Source: Phycisphaeraceae bacterium
GTDB taxonomy: Bacteria > Planctomycetota > Phycisphaerae > Phycisphaerales > Phycisphaeraceae
Direction of reading: 5' to 3'
Length of the DNA stretch: 48,737 nt
NCBI GenBank assembly: GCA_020848195.1
Contig: JADLAP010000295.1
Span: forward strand, 1 to 48,737
Shown: in pieces, positions 11,499 through 25,333 of the stretch
Position numbering within the stretch: position 1 is the first letter of the stretch
How the letters are laid out: the number at the start of each line of letters is the position of its first letter
Made by a program: the position numbers and the translations under genes
The notes under the pieces: model-generated
Databases searched by the model: none
The model's input: only the letters and a program-made list of their open reading frames with translations
Told to the model about the DNA's origin: nothing

Positions 11499-11526
11499 AT
11501 ATTGCTATTTGGTAATATAGTGATAT
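11499..11526. promoter_or_regulatory. Candidate ArsR-type operator in the divergent intergenic region
   Basis: ATATtgCTATttggtaatATAGtgATAT: 28-bp interrupted palindrome between the divergent arsR-like gene and CoA-disulfide reductase gene. Confidence 0.55.
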
Positions 11527-11587
11527 CATGTCTCCCGTCCAAGGTCAATGGGGAATACCGAATTCACTGCCAGGAAAGGTCCAGGTC

Positions 11588-13237
11588 ATGCAGCGCAGGA
11601 TCGTCATCATCGGCGGCGTCGCCGGCGGAGCCACCGCCGCCGCCCGCGCCCGCCGCGCCAATGAGCACGCCCAGATCACCCTCATCGAGAAAGATGAGCA
11701 TGTCTCCTTCGCCAACTGCGGCCTGCCCTACTACATCGGCGGGGAAATCACCGACCGCAGCAAGCTTCTGCTCGCCACGCCGCGGAAGTTCCACCAGTGG
11801 TTCAACATCGACGTCCTGACCCGTACCGAGGCCTTGCGCGTCGATCGCCAGGCCCGCACGGTTCAGATCAAAAGCCGAGAAACCGGCGAAATCCGCGATC
11901 TGCCCTACGACCGGCTGATCATCGCGCCCGGCGCTTCGCCCATCGTGCCGCCGCTTCCGGGGATCGATGCCGCCAATGTCTTCACCCTGCGCAACCTGCT
12001 CGACACCGATCGCATCAAGACCTACCTCGACGAAAGGTCCGGCGGCAACGCGGTCGTCGTCGGCGCGGGATTCATCGGTCTGGAAATGGTCGAAATGCTC
12101 CGCCATCGCGGCATGAACGTCAGCCTTGTCGAACTGGCTCCGCAGGTGCTGCCTCCGCTGGACCGCGAGATGGCCCACATGGTCGAGGTGGAACTGGCCA
12201 GGCAAGGCGTCGGCCTGCACTTGGGCAACGGCCTCAAAGCCCTGGAAACCGATGGCAATGTCTGCAAGTCCGTTGTCCTCAACGACGGCACGAAACTGCC
12301 CGCCGACTTCGTCATGCTCGCCATCGGCGTCCGGCCCAACATCAAGCTCGCCCAGGATGCCGGACTCGACATCGGCAAGTCCGGCGGCATCCGCGTCAAC
12401 GCCACCATGCAGACCTCCGACCCCGCCATCTATGCCGTCGGCGACGCGGTGGAATATGTCCACGGCGTCACCGACCTTCAGGCCCGCATCCCGCTGGCAG
12501 GCCCCGCCAACCGCGCGGGCCGCATCGCCGGCGAACATGCCGCCACCGACCAGGCGTCACCCATGCCTACCGTGCTGGGAACCGCCATCGTTCGCGTCTT
12601 TTCCGTCACCGCGGCCGTCACCGGCTGCAACCGCCGCTGTGTGGATATGGTCGGCGGCAAGATGAAGGCCGTCTACGTGCCCGCCCGACATCATGTGGGC
12701 TACTACCCCGGCGCGGAGGAGATGATCGTCAAACTCATCTTCAATCCCGACAACGGCAAGGTGCTGGGCGCGCAGATCGTCGGCGGCGCGGGCGTCGACA
12801 AACGCATCGACGTCATCGCCACCGCCATCCGTTTCGGCGCGACCATCTCTGACCTGACCACGCTGGATCTGGCGTATTCCCCGCCGTTCGGCGCGGCGAA
12901 AGACCCGGTACATCTCGCGGCTTTCGTCGCGGAAAACCATCTGCGCGGCGTGGATCATCTGATCGATCCGATGGATGTCGCCACGTTGCCGCCGGAGGTG
13001 CAGATCGTCGATGTCCGCACGGAAGAGGAATGGAAGGCCGGCCACCTCGACCGGGCCGTGTGGATTCCGCTGCACGAAATCCGCACTCGTTTGAATGAAC
13101 TGGACCGCTCGCGCCCCGTGGCTGTGACCTGCCGCGGCGGTCAGCGCGCCTACTACGCCGCCCGCGTGCTCAAACAGAACGGCTTCGCCGATGTCCGCAA
13201 CATCTCCGGCGGCATGCTCATGCAGGCGCATGTGTAG
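11588..13237 (+). CDS. CoA-disulfide reductase-like FAD/NAD(P) oxidoreductase with C-terminal rhodanese domain
   Basis: MQRRIVIIGGVAGGATAAARARR, SFANCGLPYYIGG active-site region, C-terminal VQIVDVRTEEEWKAGHLDRAVWIPLHEI...VAVTCRGGQRAYYAARVL. Confidence 0.92.
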   Translation: MQRRIVIIGGVAGGATAAARARRANEHAQITLIEKDEHVSFANCGLPYYIGGEITDRSKLLLATPRKFHQWFNIDVLTRTEALRVDRQARTVQIKSRETGEIRDLPYDRLIIAPGASPIVPPLPGIDAANVFTLRNLLDTDRIKTYLDERSGGNAVVVGAGFIGLEMVEMLRHRGMNVSLVELAPQVLPPLDREMAHMVEVELARQGVGLHLGNGLKALETDGNVCKSVVLNDGTKLPADFVMLAIGVRPNIKLAQDAGLDIGKSGGIRVNATMQTSDPAIYAVGDAVEYVHGVTDLQARIPLAGPANRAGRIAGEHAATDQASPMPTVLGTAIVRVFSVTAAVTGCNRRCVDMVGGKMKAVYVPARHHVGYYPGAEEMIVKLIFNPDNGKVLGAQIVGGAGVDKRIDVIATAIRFGATISDLTTLDLAYSPPFGAAKDPVHLAAFVAENHLRGVDHLIDPMDVATLPPEVQIVDVRTEEEWKAGHLDRAVWIPLHEIRTRLNELDRSRPVAVTCRGGQRAYYAARVLKQNGFADVRNISGGMLMQAHV

Positions 13238-13258
13238 CCCCCGGAACTTGTATCCCCA

Positions 13259-13290
13259 AGCCCCAGGACAAGTCTTCGAGTCCTGGGGGG
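13259..13290. repeat. Dispersed hairpin repeat B copy 1 (agccccaggacaagtcttcgagtcctgggggg)
   Basis: Nearly identical, inverted, to 31006-31037 (30/32). Confidence 0.8.
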
Positions 13291-13327
13291 TATCTTCCCT
13301 CGAAAACCCATGCATTGGAGAACTCTC

Positions 13328-13903
13328 ATGCAAGTCCGCACCGTCACCTGTCAGGAAGTCGCTCGTCTGCGCGAGCAGGATCCGGGCCTGGAACTGATCG
13401 ACGTCCGCACCCCGGCCGAGTACCGCTCGGTTCATGCGGTCGGCGCGAAGTCGATTCCGCTGGACGAACTGGACGCCGGCTGCGTCATGTCGCAACGCGG
13501 CGAACGGGCCGACAAGCCGCTGTACCTGATCTGCGCCGGCGGAACGCGCAGCGCCAAGGCGTGTCAGAAGTTCATTGCGGCCGGCTACAGCAATGTCGTC
13601 AGCATCGACGGCGGCACACAGACGTGGGAAAAGGCCGGCATGCCTGTGGAACACGGCAAAAAGACCTTGTCGCTCGAACGCCAGACCCGCATCGCCATCG
13701 GCGCGATGGCTTTGCTCGGCGCGGCTCTGGCGTGGTTCGTCCATCCGGCATGGGTCGCCCTGTGCGGCTTCGTGGGTTGTGGCCTGATCTTCGCGGGGCT
13801 GACCAACCTGTGCCCCCTGGCGTCGCTGATCGCGGTGATGCCGTGGAACAAGTGCGGAAGCAAGGACGGGCAATCGGCGAAGGGCGCGTGCTGCAAGATG
13901 TGA
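13328..13903 (+). CDS. Rhodanese-like protein with C-terminal DUF2892-type membrane domain (YgaP-like)
   Basis: ELIDVRTPAEYRSVHAVGAKSIPLDEL, LICAGGTRSAKACQKF, then IAIGAMALLGAALAWFVHPAWVALCGFVGCGLIFAGLTNLCPLASLIAVMPWNKC. Confidence 0.88.
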   Translation: MQVRTVTCQEVARLREQDPGLELIDVRTPAEYRSVHAVGAKSIPLDELDAGCVMSQRGERADKPLYLICAGGTRSAKACQKFIAAGYSNVVSIDGGTQTWEKAGMPVEHGKKTLSLERQTRIAIGAMALLGAALAWFVHPAWVALCGFVGCGLIFAGLTNLCPLASLIAVMPWNKCGSKDGQSAKGACCKM

Positions 13904-13923
13904 CGCGACATTCAAACCGAAAC

Positions 13924-13958
13924 ACAACCGCCGCGCGTCGAGGACGCGCGGCGGTTGT
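13924..13958. terminator. Bidirectional terminator hairpin between convergent genes
   Basis: ACAACCGCCGCGCGTC-GAG-GACGCGCGGCGGTTGT: perfect 16-bp stem, 3-nt loop. Confidence 0.85.
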
Positions 13959-13977
13959 CGTTTGGTCATGGAAAACG

Positions 13978-13996
13978 CGCGACAAGTCGCGGCGCT
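13978..13996. repeat. Dispersed palindromic repeat C copy 1 (cgcgacaagtcgcggcgct)
   Basis: Exact reverse complement of 45530-45548. Confidence 0.7.
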
Positions 13997-14005
13997 ACGT
14001 CACAT

Positions 14006-15001
14006 TCAACTCATGCGCCAACTCTGGAGTACCTGCATGTAGTTGGCGCGTTCGTAGGCGCGGGGGTTCGGCGAGTGCGTCAGGTTCATGCTGCCCTGCA
14101 TCTGACGGATGGATTCGTACTCGTGCGTCGCCATCCATGCGGTCAGTTCTTCCTTGAGCGTGGCCAGATGTTCCGGGCCGCGCTGGAGGAGACAGGAGAC
14201 GGTCTGCACGACATGCGCGCCGCACATCAGCGCCTTGATGGCGTCGACGCCGGTATGGACGCCGCCGGTGACGGCGAGGTCGGCGTTGACCTGGCCGGAC
14301 AGGATCGCCAGCCACCGCAGGCGCAGCAGCAATTCCGCGGAGCTGGACAGGTTCACCCACGGCACGACTTCCAGTTCTTCCACGTCGATGTCGGGCTGAT
14401 AGAACCGGTTGAACAGCACGATGCCGTCCGCGCCGGCCGCCACGAGCTGCTGCGCGAAGTTCGGCAACGACGAGTAGAACGGCGAGAGCTTGACAGCCAG
14501 GGGAATGCCGATGGACTTCTTGACCTCGCGGACCATCTCGATGGACCGGCCCTCGATTTCCGCGGCGGAAGCGTTGGGATCGGCGGGCAGATCGTAGACG
14601 TTCAACTCCAGGGCGTCGGCCCCGGCCTGCTCGATCAGCTTGGCGTACTTGAGCCAGCCGCCGGACGATGCGCCGTTGAGCGAACCGAAGACCGGCACCG
14701 CCACGGAGTCCTTGGCCTTGCGGATTTTCTCCAGGTACTGCTCGGGACCGAAGCGGAATTCCGTCGGCTCGGGCATGTAGCTCAGCGCCTCGGCATAGGA
14801 CTCCGAAGGCGTTTCCGTGGCCATGTGGGCGGACATCTGTTCCTGGATGATCTGCTCCTCGAACAGCGAGGGCAGGATGATGGCGGCGGCGCCGGCATCT
14901 TCCAGACGACGAATCATGTCGAGATCGGCCGTCAGCGGCCCCGCCCCGGCGACAAGCGGATGGGGCAGCTCGAATCCGAGATATTGCGTGGAAAGATTCA
15001 T
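14006..15001 (-). CDS. Dihydroorotate dehydrogenase-like flavoprotein
   Basis: MNLSTQYLGFELPHPLVAGAGPLTADLDMIRRLEDAGAAAIILPSLFEEQ; LELNVYDLPADPN; KLSPFYSSLPNFAQQLVAAGADGIVLFNRFYQPDIDVE. Confidence 0.88.
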   Translation of the reverse strand: MNLSTQYLGFELPHPLVAGAGPLTADLDMIRRLEDAGAAAIILPSLFEEQIIQEQMSAHMATETPSESYAEALSYMPEPTEFRFGPEQYLEKIRKAKDSVAVPVFGSLNGASSGGWLKYAKLIEQAGADALELNVYDLPADPNASAAEIEGRSIEMVREVKKSIGIPLAVKLSPFYSSLPNFAQQLVAAGADGIVLFNRFYQPDIDVEELEVVPWVNLSSSAELLLRLRWLAILSGQVNADLAVTGGVHTGVDAIKALMCGAHVVQTVSCLLQRGPEHLATLKEELTAWMATHEYESIRQMQGSMNLTHSPNPRAYERANYMQVLQSWRMS

Positions 15002-15022
15002 ACTCAGGTGCTCCTTGGAATC

Positions 15023-18622
<3,600 letters not shown>

Positions 18623-18659
18623 GGTTGATCCATTCCGTTGAACAGGCCTTAAACCGGGG

Positions 18660-19337
18660 TTACTGGGTGTGGATTGCAGCCGCGCCACGTGCCGCCGCCG
18701 CCTTGGTCTCGATCCATTGCCGCCAGGCGTCGAAGCCGTCGCCCTTGACCACGGACAACTCCATCAGCGGCACGTTGGGGTTCAGTTGGGCGATATCCTG
18801 CCGGAACCGTTCCAGATTGAACGGAACGTACGGCAACAGGTCCGTCTTGTTCAGCAGCAGAACCGAAGCTTCGTGCACGAGGTACGGATGCTTGGCCGGC
18901 TTGTCGTCGCCTTCGCTGACGCTGAACATGCCGACTTTCACATCCTGGCCGAGGTCGAAGCCGACGGGGCAGATCAGGTTGCCGACGTTCTCGATGATCA
19001 GCACATCCAGGCCGGCCAGGTCGATCTGGGCCATGGCCTGACGGATCTGGTTGGCGTCGAGGTGGCAGCCTTTGCCGGTGTTGATCTGCACGACCTGGTC
19101 GCACCACTGGACCATGCGGTCGGCGTCACGGGTGGTGGTCAGATCGCCGACGAGGACGGCCATATGCAGCTTGCCGTGCAACTCGCGCAGGGTGCGTTCC
19201 AGCAGCGCGGTCTTGCCGCAGCCGGGCGCGCCGATCAGGTCCAGCGTGAACACGCCGGCTTGGCGCAGCGTCAGGCGGTTCATCGACGCCACTTCATCGT
19301 TGAGTTTGAGCACATTTTCGACGACGCGTACTTTCAT
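18660..19337 (-). CDS. hypB: Hydrogenase nickel incorporation GTPase HypB
   Basis: DLIGAPGCGKTALLERTL, GKGCHLDANQI, VLIIENVGNLICP, NKTDLLPYV. Confidence 0.95.
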   Translation of the reverse strand: MKVRVVENVLKLNDEVASMNRLTLRQAGVFTLDLIGAPGCGKTALLERTLRELHGKLHMAVLVGDLTTTRDADRMVQWCDQVVQINTGKGCHLDANQIRQAMAQIDLAGLDVLIIENVGNLICPVGFDLGQDVKVGMFSVSEGDDKPAKHPYLVHEASVLLLNKTDLLPYVPFNLERFRQDIAQLNPNVPLMELSVVKGDGFDAWRQWIETKAAAARGAAAIHTQ

Positions 19338-19738
19338 GATGGGCTGGCTCCTTCCTGGCGTTGCGTCGCGGGCGGGGGTTCCGGGGATTCCGGGGTATCG
19401 GACAGTTCATCGACATCCAGGGAAACGACGCGCAGTTCGTCGCCGCCGACGGGGTGCGGCCGATTGCAGCCGCATTCACAGACGACGAAAAGCTCTTCCG
19501 TTTCCCAATCTCTCCCACATTCGGGACAGTGCATTTTCCAAGGCAGAAGAATCAGGTCCAGGTCCGCGCCGTCGCAGCGGGTGCCGCTGGTCGCCGAGCG
19601 CCAGGCCCAGTCCATGGAATCGCGGTCGATGCCGCGCATCGGGCCTGCTTCGAGGCGGACCTTCCGCACGGTCGCATCGGTCGGCGCATGACGCCGAACG
19701 ATCTCCAGCACGGCTTCGGCCAGCGACAGTTCATGCAT
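19334..19738 (-). CDS. hypA: Hydrogenase maturation nickel metallochaperone HypA
   Basis: MHELSLAEAVLEIVRRHA N-terminus; zinc motifs CPECG and CECGC. Confidence 0.93.
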   Translation of the reverse strand: MHELSLAEAVLEIVRRHAPTDATVRKVRLEAGPMRGIDRDSMDWAWRSATSGTRCDGADLDLILLPWKMHCPECGRDWETEELFVVCECGCNRPHPVGGDELRVVSLDVDELSDTPESPEPPPATQRQEGASPS

Positions 19739-20201
19739 GGCACGCCGGCTCCTTCACGAACGATTTCTCGATCAGCGAAAGCGCCTTGTCGATCAGCTTC
19801 GGCATGGCTTCGGCCACGGCGGGCGAAAGCTCTTCGCCGAAGTCGAATGTCGCGCCGGTGGCGGACAGCGTATACGCCCTGGGCGTGCCGCCGTAGAGCT
19901 TCTTCGTCCAGGTCATCATCCCCGACGGATCGAGGAAATGCACCATGGCGAGGTTGCTTTCGCCGCCGGCTGTCACGCGACGGCAACGCACCGTGCCGGG
20001 CTTGCCTTCGACACTGCAGTCGATGAACAGCACCAGTTCGGCCTGGCTGATGTCCATCGTCAGCTCCGGTGTCAGGCTTTGACGGATTTCCACCGTCACG
20101 CAGTCGCCGAGCATCTCCTCCAGGCGCTCGGCGACCATCGGACCCAGGGCGTCATCGCCTCGCAGCGTGCTGCCGTAGCCGATAATCAATACGGGGGACA
20201 T
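19731..20201 (-). CDS. Hydrogenase maturation protease (HoxW/HyaD-like)
   Basis: MSPVLIIGYGSTLRGDDALGPMVAERL; immediately downstream of hoxH. Confidence 0.88.
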   Translation of the reverse strand: MSPVLIIGYGSTLRGDDALGPMVAERLEEMLGDCVTVEIRQSLTPELTMDISQAELVLFIDCSVEGKPGTVRCRRVTAGGESNLAMVHFLDPSGMMTWTKKLYGGTPRAYTLSATGATFDFGEELSPAVAEAMPKLIDKALSLIEKSFVKEPACHA

Positions 20202-20238
20202 GGCGGGTTCTCCGGGAATTTCGGGGCGGGGTTGAATG

Positions 20239-20307
20239 CCGGACTCACAGAGTCCGGCTCCGAAATACGGCTATTTCTCTTCTCCGAGCCGGACTCTGCG
20301 AGTCCGG
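20239..20307. repeat. Intercistronic inverted repeat (25-bp arms, 23/25 match)
   Basis: ccggactcacagagtccggctccga (20239-20263) versus tccgagccggactctgcgagtccgg (20283-20307). Confidence 0.75.
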
Positions 20308-20351
20308 AATTTCTCGCTACGTCCGCATCATTCGTTCACGATCACGTCGCC

Positions 20352-20387
20352 CGGCCCGGGTCCAGGCACTGCCGTGGACCCGGGCCG
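20352..20387. other. Strong intercistronic hairpin downstream of hoxH
   Basis: CGGCCCGGGTCCA-ggcactgccg-TGGACCCGGGCCG: perfect 13-bp stem. Confidence 0.8.
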
Positions 20388-20408
20388 AAACGACGGCACA
20401 AAACATCA

Positions 20409-21833
20409 TCATCCACGCATCACTTCATGAACCACCGCGCCGGCGGGGTCCATAAGCTGAATCTGCAGCGGCATCTTGCCCAGCGCGTGCGTGGCGCAAC
20501 TGAGACAGGGATCGAAGCAGCGGATGACCGCCTCGACGCGGTTGAGCGCGCCTTCCTCGATCTTCTTGCCGTCGACGAAGAACTTGGCGGCCTGAAGGAT
20601 GCCCTTGTTCATCGCCAGGTTGTTGTGACCCGTGGCGATGATCATGTTCGCCCACGTGATCCGGCAGTGGTCGTCCACCTTGTAGTGGTGGATCAGCGTG
20701 CCGCGTGGCGCTTCGGAGACGCCGATGCCCTCCGGCCGATTGCCACGCGCCCGCGCCCGGACCTTCTTGTCCAGAATCTTCGGGTCGTTGAGCAGCTCCG
20801 TCATTTTCTCAATGGCGAAAATCACTTCGATCAGCCGGGCATAGTGGTAATGGAAACTGCTGAGCACAGCCCCGCGCTGGAGCTGTTTGAACTCCGTGAG
20901 TTCCTGATCCGCAATCGGCGTGCCGCAGTGATCGGCTACGTTCAGCCGCGCCAGGGGTCCGACGCGGTAGATGCCTTCGGGATAGCCCATCGGCTTGTAA
21001 TACGGGAACTTCATGTAGGAGTAGGGTTCGACGGCCTCGCCGATGATGTCCTGATAGTTGGCCGCGGGAACCATGTCCTGCACGATCTTGCCCTGGGCGT
21101 TGGTGACGCGGATGAAGCCATCCGTGTGTTCCAGACCGCCTTTGGGCGTGACCAGGCCGAGGAACAGCGTGGGCATGTTGGCGAACGTGCGGATTTCATC
21201 GGTGAACTGGTCGATGACGGTCTTGTAGAACGCCAGGGTTTTCTGGGCGATCTTCATGGCCTCGGGGAGCATGGCCATGATCTTCTCGCGTTTTTCGCTC
21301 GTCAGCGGATCGTTGACGCCGCCGGGAACAGTCCATGCCGGATGAATCCGCTTGCCGGCGAGGATGGCGATGATCATCTGGCCGATCTGACGCAACCGGA
21401 CGCCGTCGACAGCGAGATTCGGATGCTGTTCGATGACGCCGAAGATGTTGCGCTTCGCCGGATCGCTGTCCCAGCCCAGGAGCATGTCGGGGCTGGAGAG
21501 GTGGAAGAAGGACAGGGCGTGCGACTGGGTGATCTGCGCGAGGTTCAGCACGCGGCGGAGCATGTCGGCCGTGGGCGGAATGCGGACGCTCATCAGATCG
21601 TCGCAGGCCTTGCTGGAAGCGATCAGGTGGCTGACGGGGCAGATGCCGCAAGTTCGCGCGGTCAGGGCGGGCATTTCGGGGAAAGGCCGGCCTTCGCAGA
21701 ACTTCTCGAAACCGCGGAACTGCGTCACGTGAAATTGGGCATCGTTGACCTTGCCGTCGTCGCCCAGGTGCAGGGTGATCTTGGCGTGGCCCTCGATGCG
21801 CGTGATGGGATCAATGGTGATGGTGCGTGACAC
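20409..21833 (-). CDS. hoxH: NAD-reducing bidirectional NiFe hydrogenase large subunit HoxH
   Basis: L1 motif [11 protein letters not shown]2 motif DPCLSCATH followed by a C-terminal extension [25 protein letters not shown]. Confidence 0.95.
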   Translation of the reverse strand: MSRTITIDPITRIEGHAKITLHLGDDGKVNDAQFHVTQFRGFEKFCEGRPFPEMPALTARTCGICPVSHLIASSKACDDLMSVRIPPTADMLRRVLNLAQITQSHALSFFHLSSPDMLLGWDSDPAKRNIFGVIEQHPNLAVDGVRLRQIGQMIIAILAGKRIHPAWTVPGGVNDPLTSEKREKIMAMLPEAMKIAQKTLAFYKTVIDQFTDEIRTFANMPTLFLGLVTPKGGLEHTDGFIRVTNAQGKIVQDMVPAANYQDIIGEAVEPYSYMKFPYYKPMGYPEGIYRVGPLARLNVADHCGTPIADQELTEFKQLQRGAVLSSFHYHYARLIEVIFAIEKMTELLNDPKILDKKVRARARGNRPEGIGVSEAPRGTLIHHYKVDDHCRITWANMIIATGHNNLAMNKGILQAAKFFVDGKKIEEGALNRVEAVIRCFDPCLSCATHALGKMPLQIQLMDPAGAVVHEVMRG

Positions 21834-21843
21834 GGGAAATCTC

Positions 21844-22380
21844 CTAGGCGCCGAAGCGCGTCACCTTGCTGGGATCGGGAACACGGCCTGCGATCAGTTC
21901 GCTGAGGACGAAGAAAATCGCGTCGGCCGGGGGCGGGCACCCGGGCACGTAGAGGTCAACCTTGACCACTTCATGCACGGGCGTGGTGGTTTCCAGCAGC
22001 GCGGGGACGCCGATCTTGGGATCCTGCTGCTGCACGGTGGCGTTTTCGTGATAGGCACGCTTGAAGATGGCGGGAATCCCGAAGGGGTTCCGCATCGACG
22101 GCACGTTGCCCGTCACGGCGCAGTCGCCCAGGGCGATGAGGAACTTGCACTTGGCCCGCATCATTTCGGCCTTGTGCTTGTCCTCTTCGTTGGCGATGGC
22201 GCCTTCGATGATGCCCAGGTCGACGCCGGCTTCCGGCAGCTTCTTCGCGTCGACGATGGGGCTGTAGACGATTTCAATGTGCTTGGCCAGCTCGAGAATG
22301 CGCTCGTCGATGTCGAGCAGCGACATATGACAGCCCGAGCAGCCGTCCAACCATACGGTGGCGACTTTGATCTTGTTCAT
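21844..22380 (-). CDS. hoxY: NiFe hydrogenase small subunit HoxY
   Basis: [26 protein letters not shown] ... [22 protein letters not shown]. Confidence 0.93.
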   Translation of the reverse strand: MNKIKVATVWLDGCSGCHMSLLDIDERILELAKHIEIVYSPIVDAKKLPEAGVDLGIIEGAIANEEDKHKAEMMRAKCKFLIALGDCAVTGNVPSMRNPFGIPAIFKRAYHENATVQQQDPKIGVPALLETTTPVHEVVKVDLYVPGCPPPADAIFFVLSELIAGRVPDPSKVTRFGA

Positions 22381-23099
22381 GTGTGGCTTCTCCGCATGTG
22401 CGTCAGGTAAGGCAGGAACTGCCGGCGCTTGTGCATTTCCGCGACGGCGGTGCCCTTCTGGCTCAGCGCGCCGGTCGGGCAGACCTGCACGCACTTGCCG
22501 CAGGCGGTGCACGATTGCGACTCGCCCCACGGCATGTTCAGATCGGTGATGACCGCGGCTTCGATGCCACGGCCCTTGACGTCCCACGTGTGCGCGCCTT
22601 CGATCTCATCGCACACCCGCACGCACCGCGTGCACAGGATGCACCGGTTGTGGTCGAGGCGGAACAGGTCGTTGGAACTGTCCACTTCGAGTTTCGGATA
22701 GCGATACGGCATATGCACGTGGTCCACGCCGCACTTCTGCGCCATGGCCTGCAGTTCGCAGTGGCCGTTGCTGACGCAGACGGAGCAGACGTGGTTGCGC
22801 TCGGCGAAGAGCATTTCCAGAATGGTCTGCCGGTACTTCTTGAGCCTCGGGGAATCGGTGACGACCTGCATTCCCTCGGCCACCCGCGTGGTGCACGCGG
22901 GCAGAAGCTTGGGCGAGCCCTTCAGTTCGACGAGGCAGAGGCGACAAGCGCCCCAGCCGGTAAGTCCATCAAGGAAACAGAGGGTTGGGATCTCGATCCC
23001 GTTTTCACGGGCGACATCAAGGATGGATTGGTCCTCGCGGGCGCCGCAATCCTTGTTGTCAATCTTGAGCGTCACAACCCGGGGGGCGGCGGTGCTCAT
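22377..23099 (-). CDS. hoxU: Hydrogenase diaphorase subunit HoxU (NuoG-N-like)
   Basis: 2Fe-2S ferredoxin domain [23 protein letters not shown], two 4Fe-4S motifs [11 protein letters not shown] and [12 protein letters not shown]. Confidence 0.93.
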   Translation of the reverse strand: MSTAAPRVVTLKIDNKDCGAREDQSILDVARENGIEIPTLCFLDGLTGWGACRLCLVELKGSPKLLPACTTRVAEGMQVVTDSPRLKKYRQTILEMLFAERNHVCSVCVSNGHCELQAMAQKCGVDHVHMPYRYPKLEVDSSNDLFRLDHNRCILCTRCVRVCDEIEGAHTWDVKGRGIEAAVITDLNMPWGESQSCTACGKCVQVCPTGALSQKGTAVAEMHKRRQFLPYLTHMRRSHT

Positions 23100-24751
23100 G
23101 CTTTCACCTCAGCTTTCTGCTGGCAATGGCCGCAGCTTTTCTTCTCGGCGGCGGCGATAAGCTGGTCATAGTCCTCGCGGAAGTACCGGAGGGTGGAGAG
23201 AATCGGGTTCGGCGCGGTCTGGCCAAGCCCGCACAGGCTCGTGTTGCGGACGACGTCGCAAAGCTCTTCGAGCAGAACGATGTCTTCCTTCGAACCTTTG
23301 CCTTCGACGATCCGGTCGAGGAGCCGGTGCATTTCATACGTGCCCACGCGGCAGGGAACGCACTTGCCGCATGACTCGCTCATGCAGAACTCCATGAAGA
23401 ACCGGGCGACGTCGGCCATGTTGGACGTGTCGTCCATGATGATCATGCCGCCGGATCCCATGATGGAGCCTACTTCGCGCAGGCTGTCATAGTCCACGAG
23501 CATGTCCAGGTGCTGTTTGGGAATGCAGCCGCCGGAGGGTCCGCCGGTCTGCACGGCCTTGAACTCCCGGCCGTCCGGGATGCCGCCGCCGATGTCTTCC
23601 ACGATGTCCCGCAACTTCAGGCCCATGGGCACTTCGATCAGGCCCGTGTTGGTGATCTTGCCCGCCAGGGCGAAGACCTTGGTGCCCTTGCTCTTTTCCG
23701 TGCCGATGGAGGCGAACCAGGCGCCGCCCTTGCGGATGATCGGCGCGATGTTGGCGAAGGTTTCGACGTTGTTGATCAGCGTGGGGCAGCCCCACAGGCC
23801 TCGCTCGGCGGGGAACGGAGGACGCGGCCGGGGCTGGCCCCGGTTGCCCTCGATCGACGTGATCAGGGCGGTTTCCTCGCCGCAGACGAACGCGCCGGCG
23901 CCCAGTCGCAGTTCGATCTCGAAGCTGAACTTGGTGCCGCAGATGTTCGCGCCCAGCAGACCGGCGCGGCTGGCCTGACGGATCGCCTGCCGAAGCCGCT
24001 TGATCGCCAGCGGATATTCCGCGCGGATGTAGATGTACCCGTGCGACGCGCCCACCGCGTAGGCCGCAAGGGCCATGCCTTCGAGCACGCGATGCGGGTC
24101 GCTTTCGAGGACCGCGCGGTCCATGAACGCGCCCGGGTCACCTTCGTCGGCGTTGCAGATCACGTACTTCTTCTCGCCCTGGGCCTTGGCCACGGTCTGC
24201 CACTTGAGGCCCGTGGGGAAGCCCGCGCCGCCGCGGCCTCGGATGCCGCTCTTGGACACTTCGTCGATGACCTGGGCCTGGTTGCCCTCGGTCAGCGCCC
24301 ACATCAGGCCGGCGTAGCCGTCGGCCGCGATGTATTCCTCGAGCTTCTCCGGGTCGATCACGCCGGAGTTTTCCAGCACGATCTTCATCTGCCGTTCGAA
24401 GAATTTCTTCTCCTGGACGAACAGCAGGCGATCGACCGGCTTGCCTTCGATGCTGGCGACGATTTCGGCGGCGTCGGCGACGGCCACATGCTCGTAGAGC
24501 TTGCTGTCCTTGCCGACGACATCCACGGACACCAGCGGGCCGCCGGAGCAAGGCCCCATGCAGCCGACGCACTTGACTTCGCAGACCGTGTCCAGGCCTT
24601 TGGCCTTGACCTGCGCCGCCAGGGCGTCCTTGACCGTATCACTGCGCTGGGAGAGGCAGCCGGCGGCGGTGCAGACCCGCAGCCGGTACTTGTATTGGGA
24701 GGAGCGTTCCTGCTCCTTTTTCGCGGTTTGTTTGAGTTCTTCGGGTGTCAT
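23096..24751 (-). CDS. hoxF: Hydrogenase diaphorase subunit HoxF (NuoF-like)
   Basis: [60 protein letters not shown]-terminal thioredoxin-like 2Fe-2S domain. Confidence 0.94.
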   Translation of the reverse strand: MTPEELKQTAKKEQERSSQYKYRLRVCTAAGCLSQRSDTVKDALAAQVKAKGLDTVCEVKCVGCMGPCSGGPLVSVDVVGKDSKLYEHVAVADAAEIVASIEGKPVDRLLFVQEKKFFERQMKIVLENSGVIDPEKLEEYIAADGYAGLMWALTEGNQAQVIDEVSKSGIRGRGGAGFPTGLKWQTVAKAQGEKKYVICNADEGDPGAFMDRAVLESDPHRVLEGMALAAYAVGASHGYIYIRAEYPLAIKRLRQAIRQASRAGLLGANICGTKFSFEIELRLGAGAFVCGEETALITSIEGNRGQPRPRPPFPAERGLWGCPTLINNVETFANIAPIIRKGGAWFASIGTEKSKGTKVFALAGKITNTGLIEVPMGLKLRDIVEDIGGGIPDGREFKAVQTGGPSGGCIPKQHLDMLVDYDSLREVGSIMGSGGMIIMDDTSNMADVARFFMEFCMSESCGKCVPCRVGTYEMHRLLDRIVEGKGSKEDIVLLEELCDVVRNTSLCGLGQTAPNPILSTLRYFREDYDQLIAAAEKKSCGHCQQKAEVKA

Positions 24752-25257
24752 TTCGCGTTCACCTGTGCTTCAATGTGGTGAAGGAGCTGGCCGGTCTTGA
24801 CATTGCCGACCACGTTGCCGTCGATGACGACCGCGGGCGCCAGGCCGCAGGAGCCAAGGCATCGGGCCGTCAGGATGGAGAGTTTGTTGTCCGGCGTGGT
24901 TTCGCCGGCCTTGACGCCGAGCTTCTGGTGCAGCTCGTCGAGCAGACTCTTGGCGCCCTTGATGTAGCACGCCGTGCCGGTGCAGACCACGCACGTGTGT
25001 TCACCCTGCGGCTTGAGGGTGAAGAAGTGGTAGAACGTCGCCACGCCGTACACCTTGCTCAGCGGCAGCGACAGGCTCTGGGCGACGAATCTCAGCGCTT
25101 CGTCTTCCAGGAACCCGAACGATTCCTGCACGGTGTGCAGGGTCTCGATCAGGGCGTTGGGACTGTAACCGTGACGCCTCATCGTCGCGGAGACGATTTT
25201 CCAGCGCTTGTCGTCGCTGGGCGGCGGCACTTTGTCAGCGGACACTGGCATGATCAT
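24748..25257 (-). CDS. hoxE: Hydrogenase diaphorase subunit HoxE (NuoE-like)
   Basis: [64 protein letters not shown] ... [17 protein letters not shown]. Confidence 0.93.
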   Translation of the reverse strand: MIMPVSADKVPPPSDDKRWKIVSATMRRHGYSPNALIETLHTVQESFGFLEDEALRFVAQSLSLPLSKVYGVATFYHFFTLKPQGEHTCVVCTGTACYIKGAKSLLDELHQKLGVKAGETTPDNKLSILTARCLGSCGLAPAVVIDGNVVGNVKTGQLLHHIEAQVNAK

Positions 25258-25275
25258 GGATGTTTTCCTTTCCCA

Positions 25276-25307
25276 CCGGAGAGCGGGGACCATATACCGT
25301 TCTCCGG
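25276..25307. other. Intercistronic hairpin between hypE and hoxE
   Basis: CCGGAGAGCGG-ggaccatata-CCGTTCTCCGG: 11-bp stem with a single G/T position. Confidence 0.65.
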
Positions 25308-25333
25308 ATGACCTGAAACAACGCGACCGGGCA

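Noticed and set aside
12557-13969. 470-aa minus-strand ORF over the CoADR/rhodanese genes
   Set aside because: Antisense artefact spanning two real plus-strand genes and the terminator.
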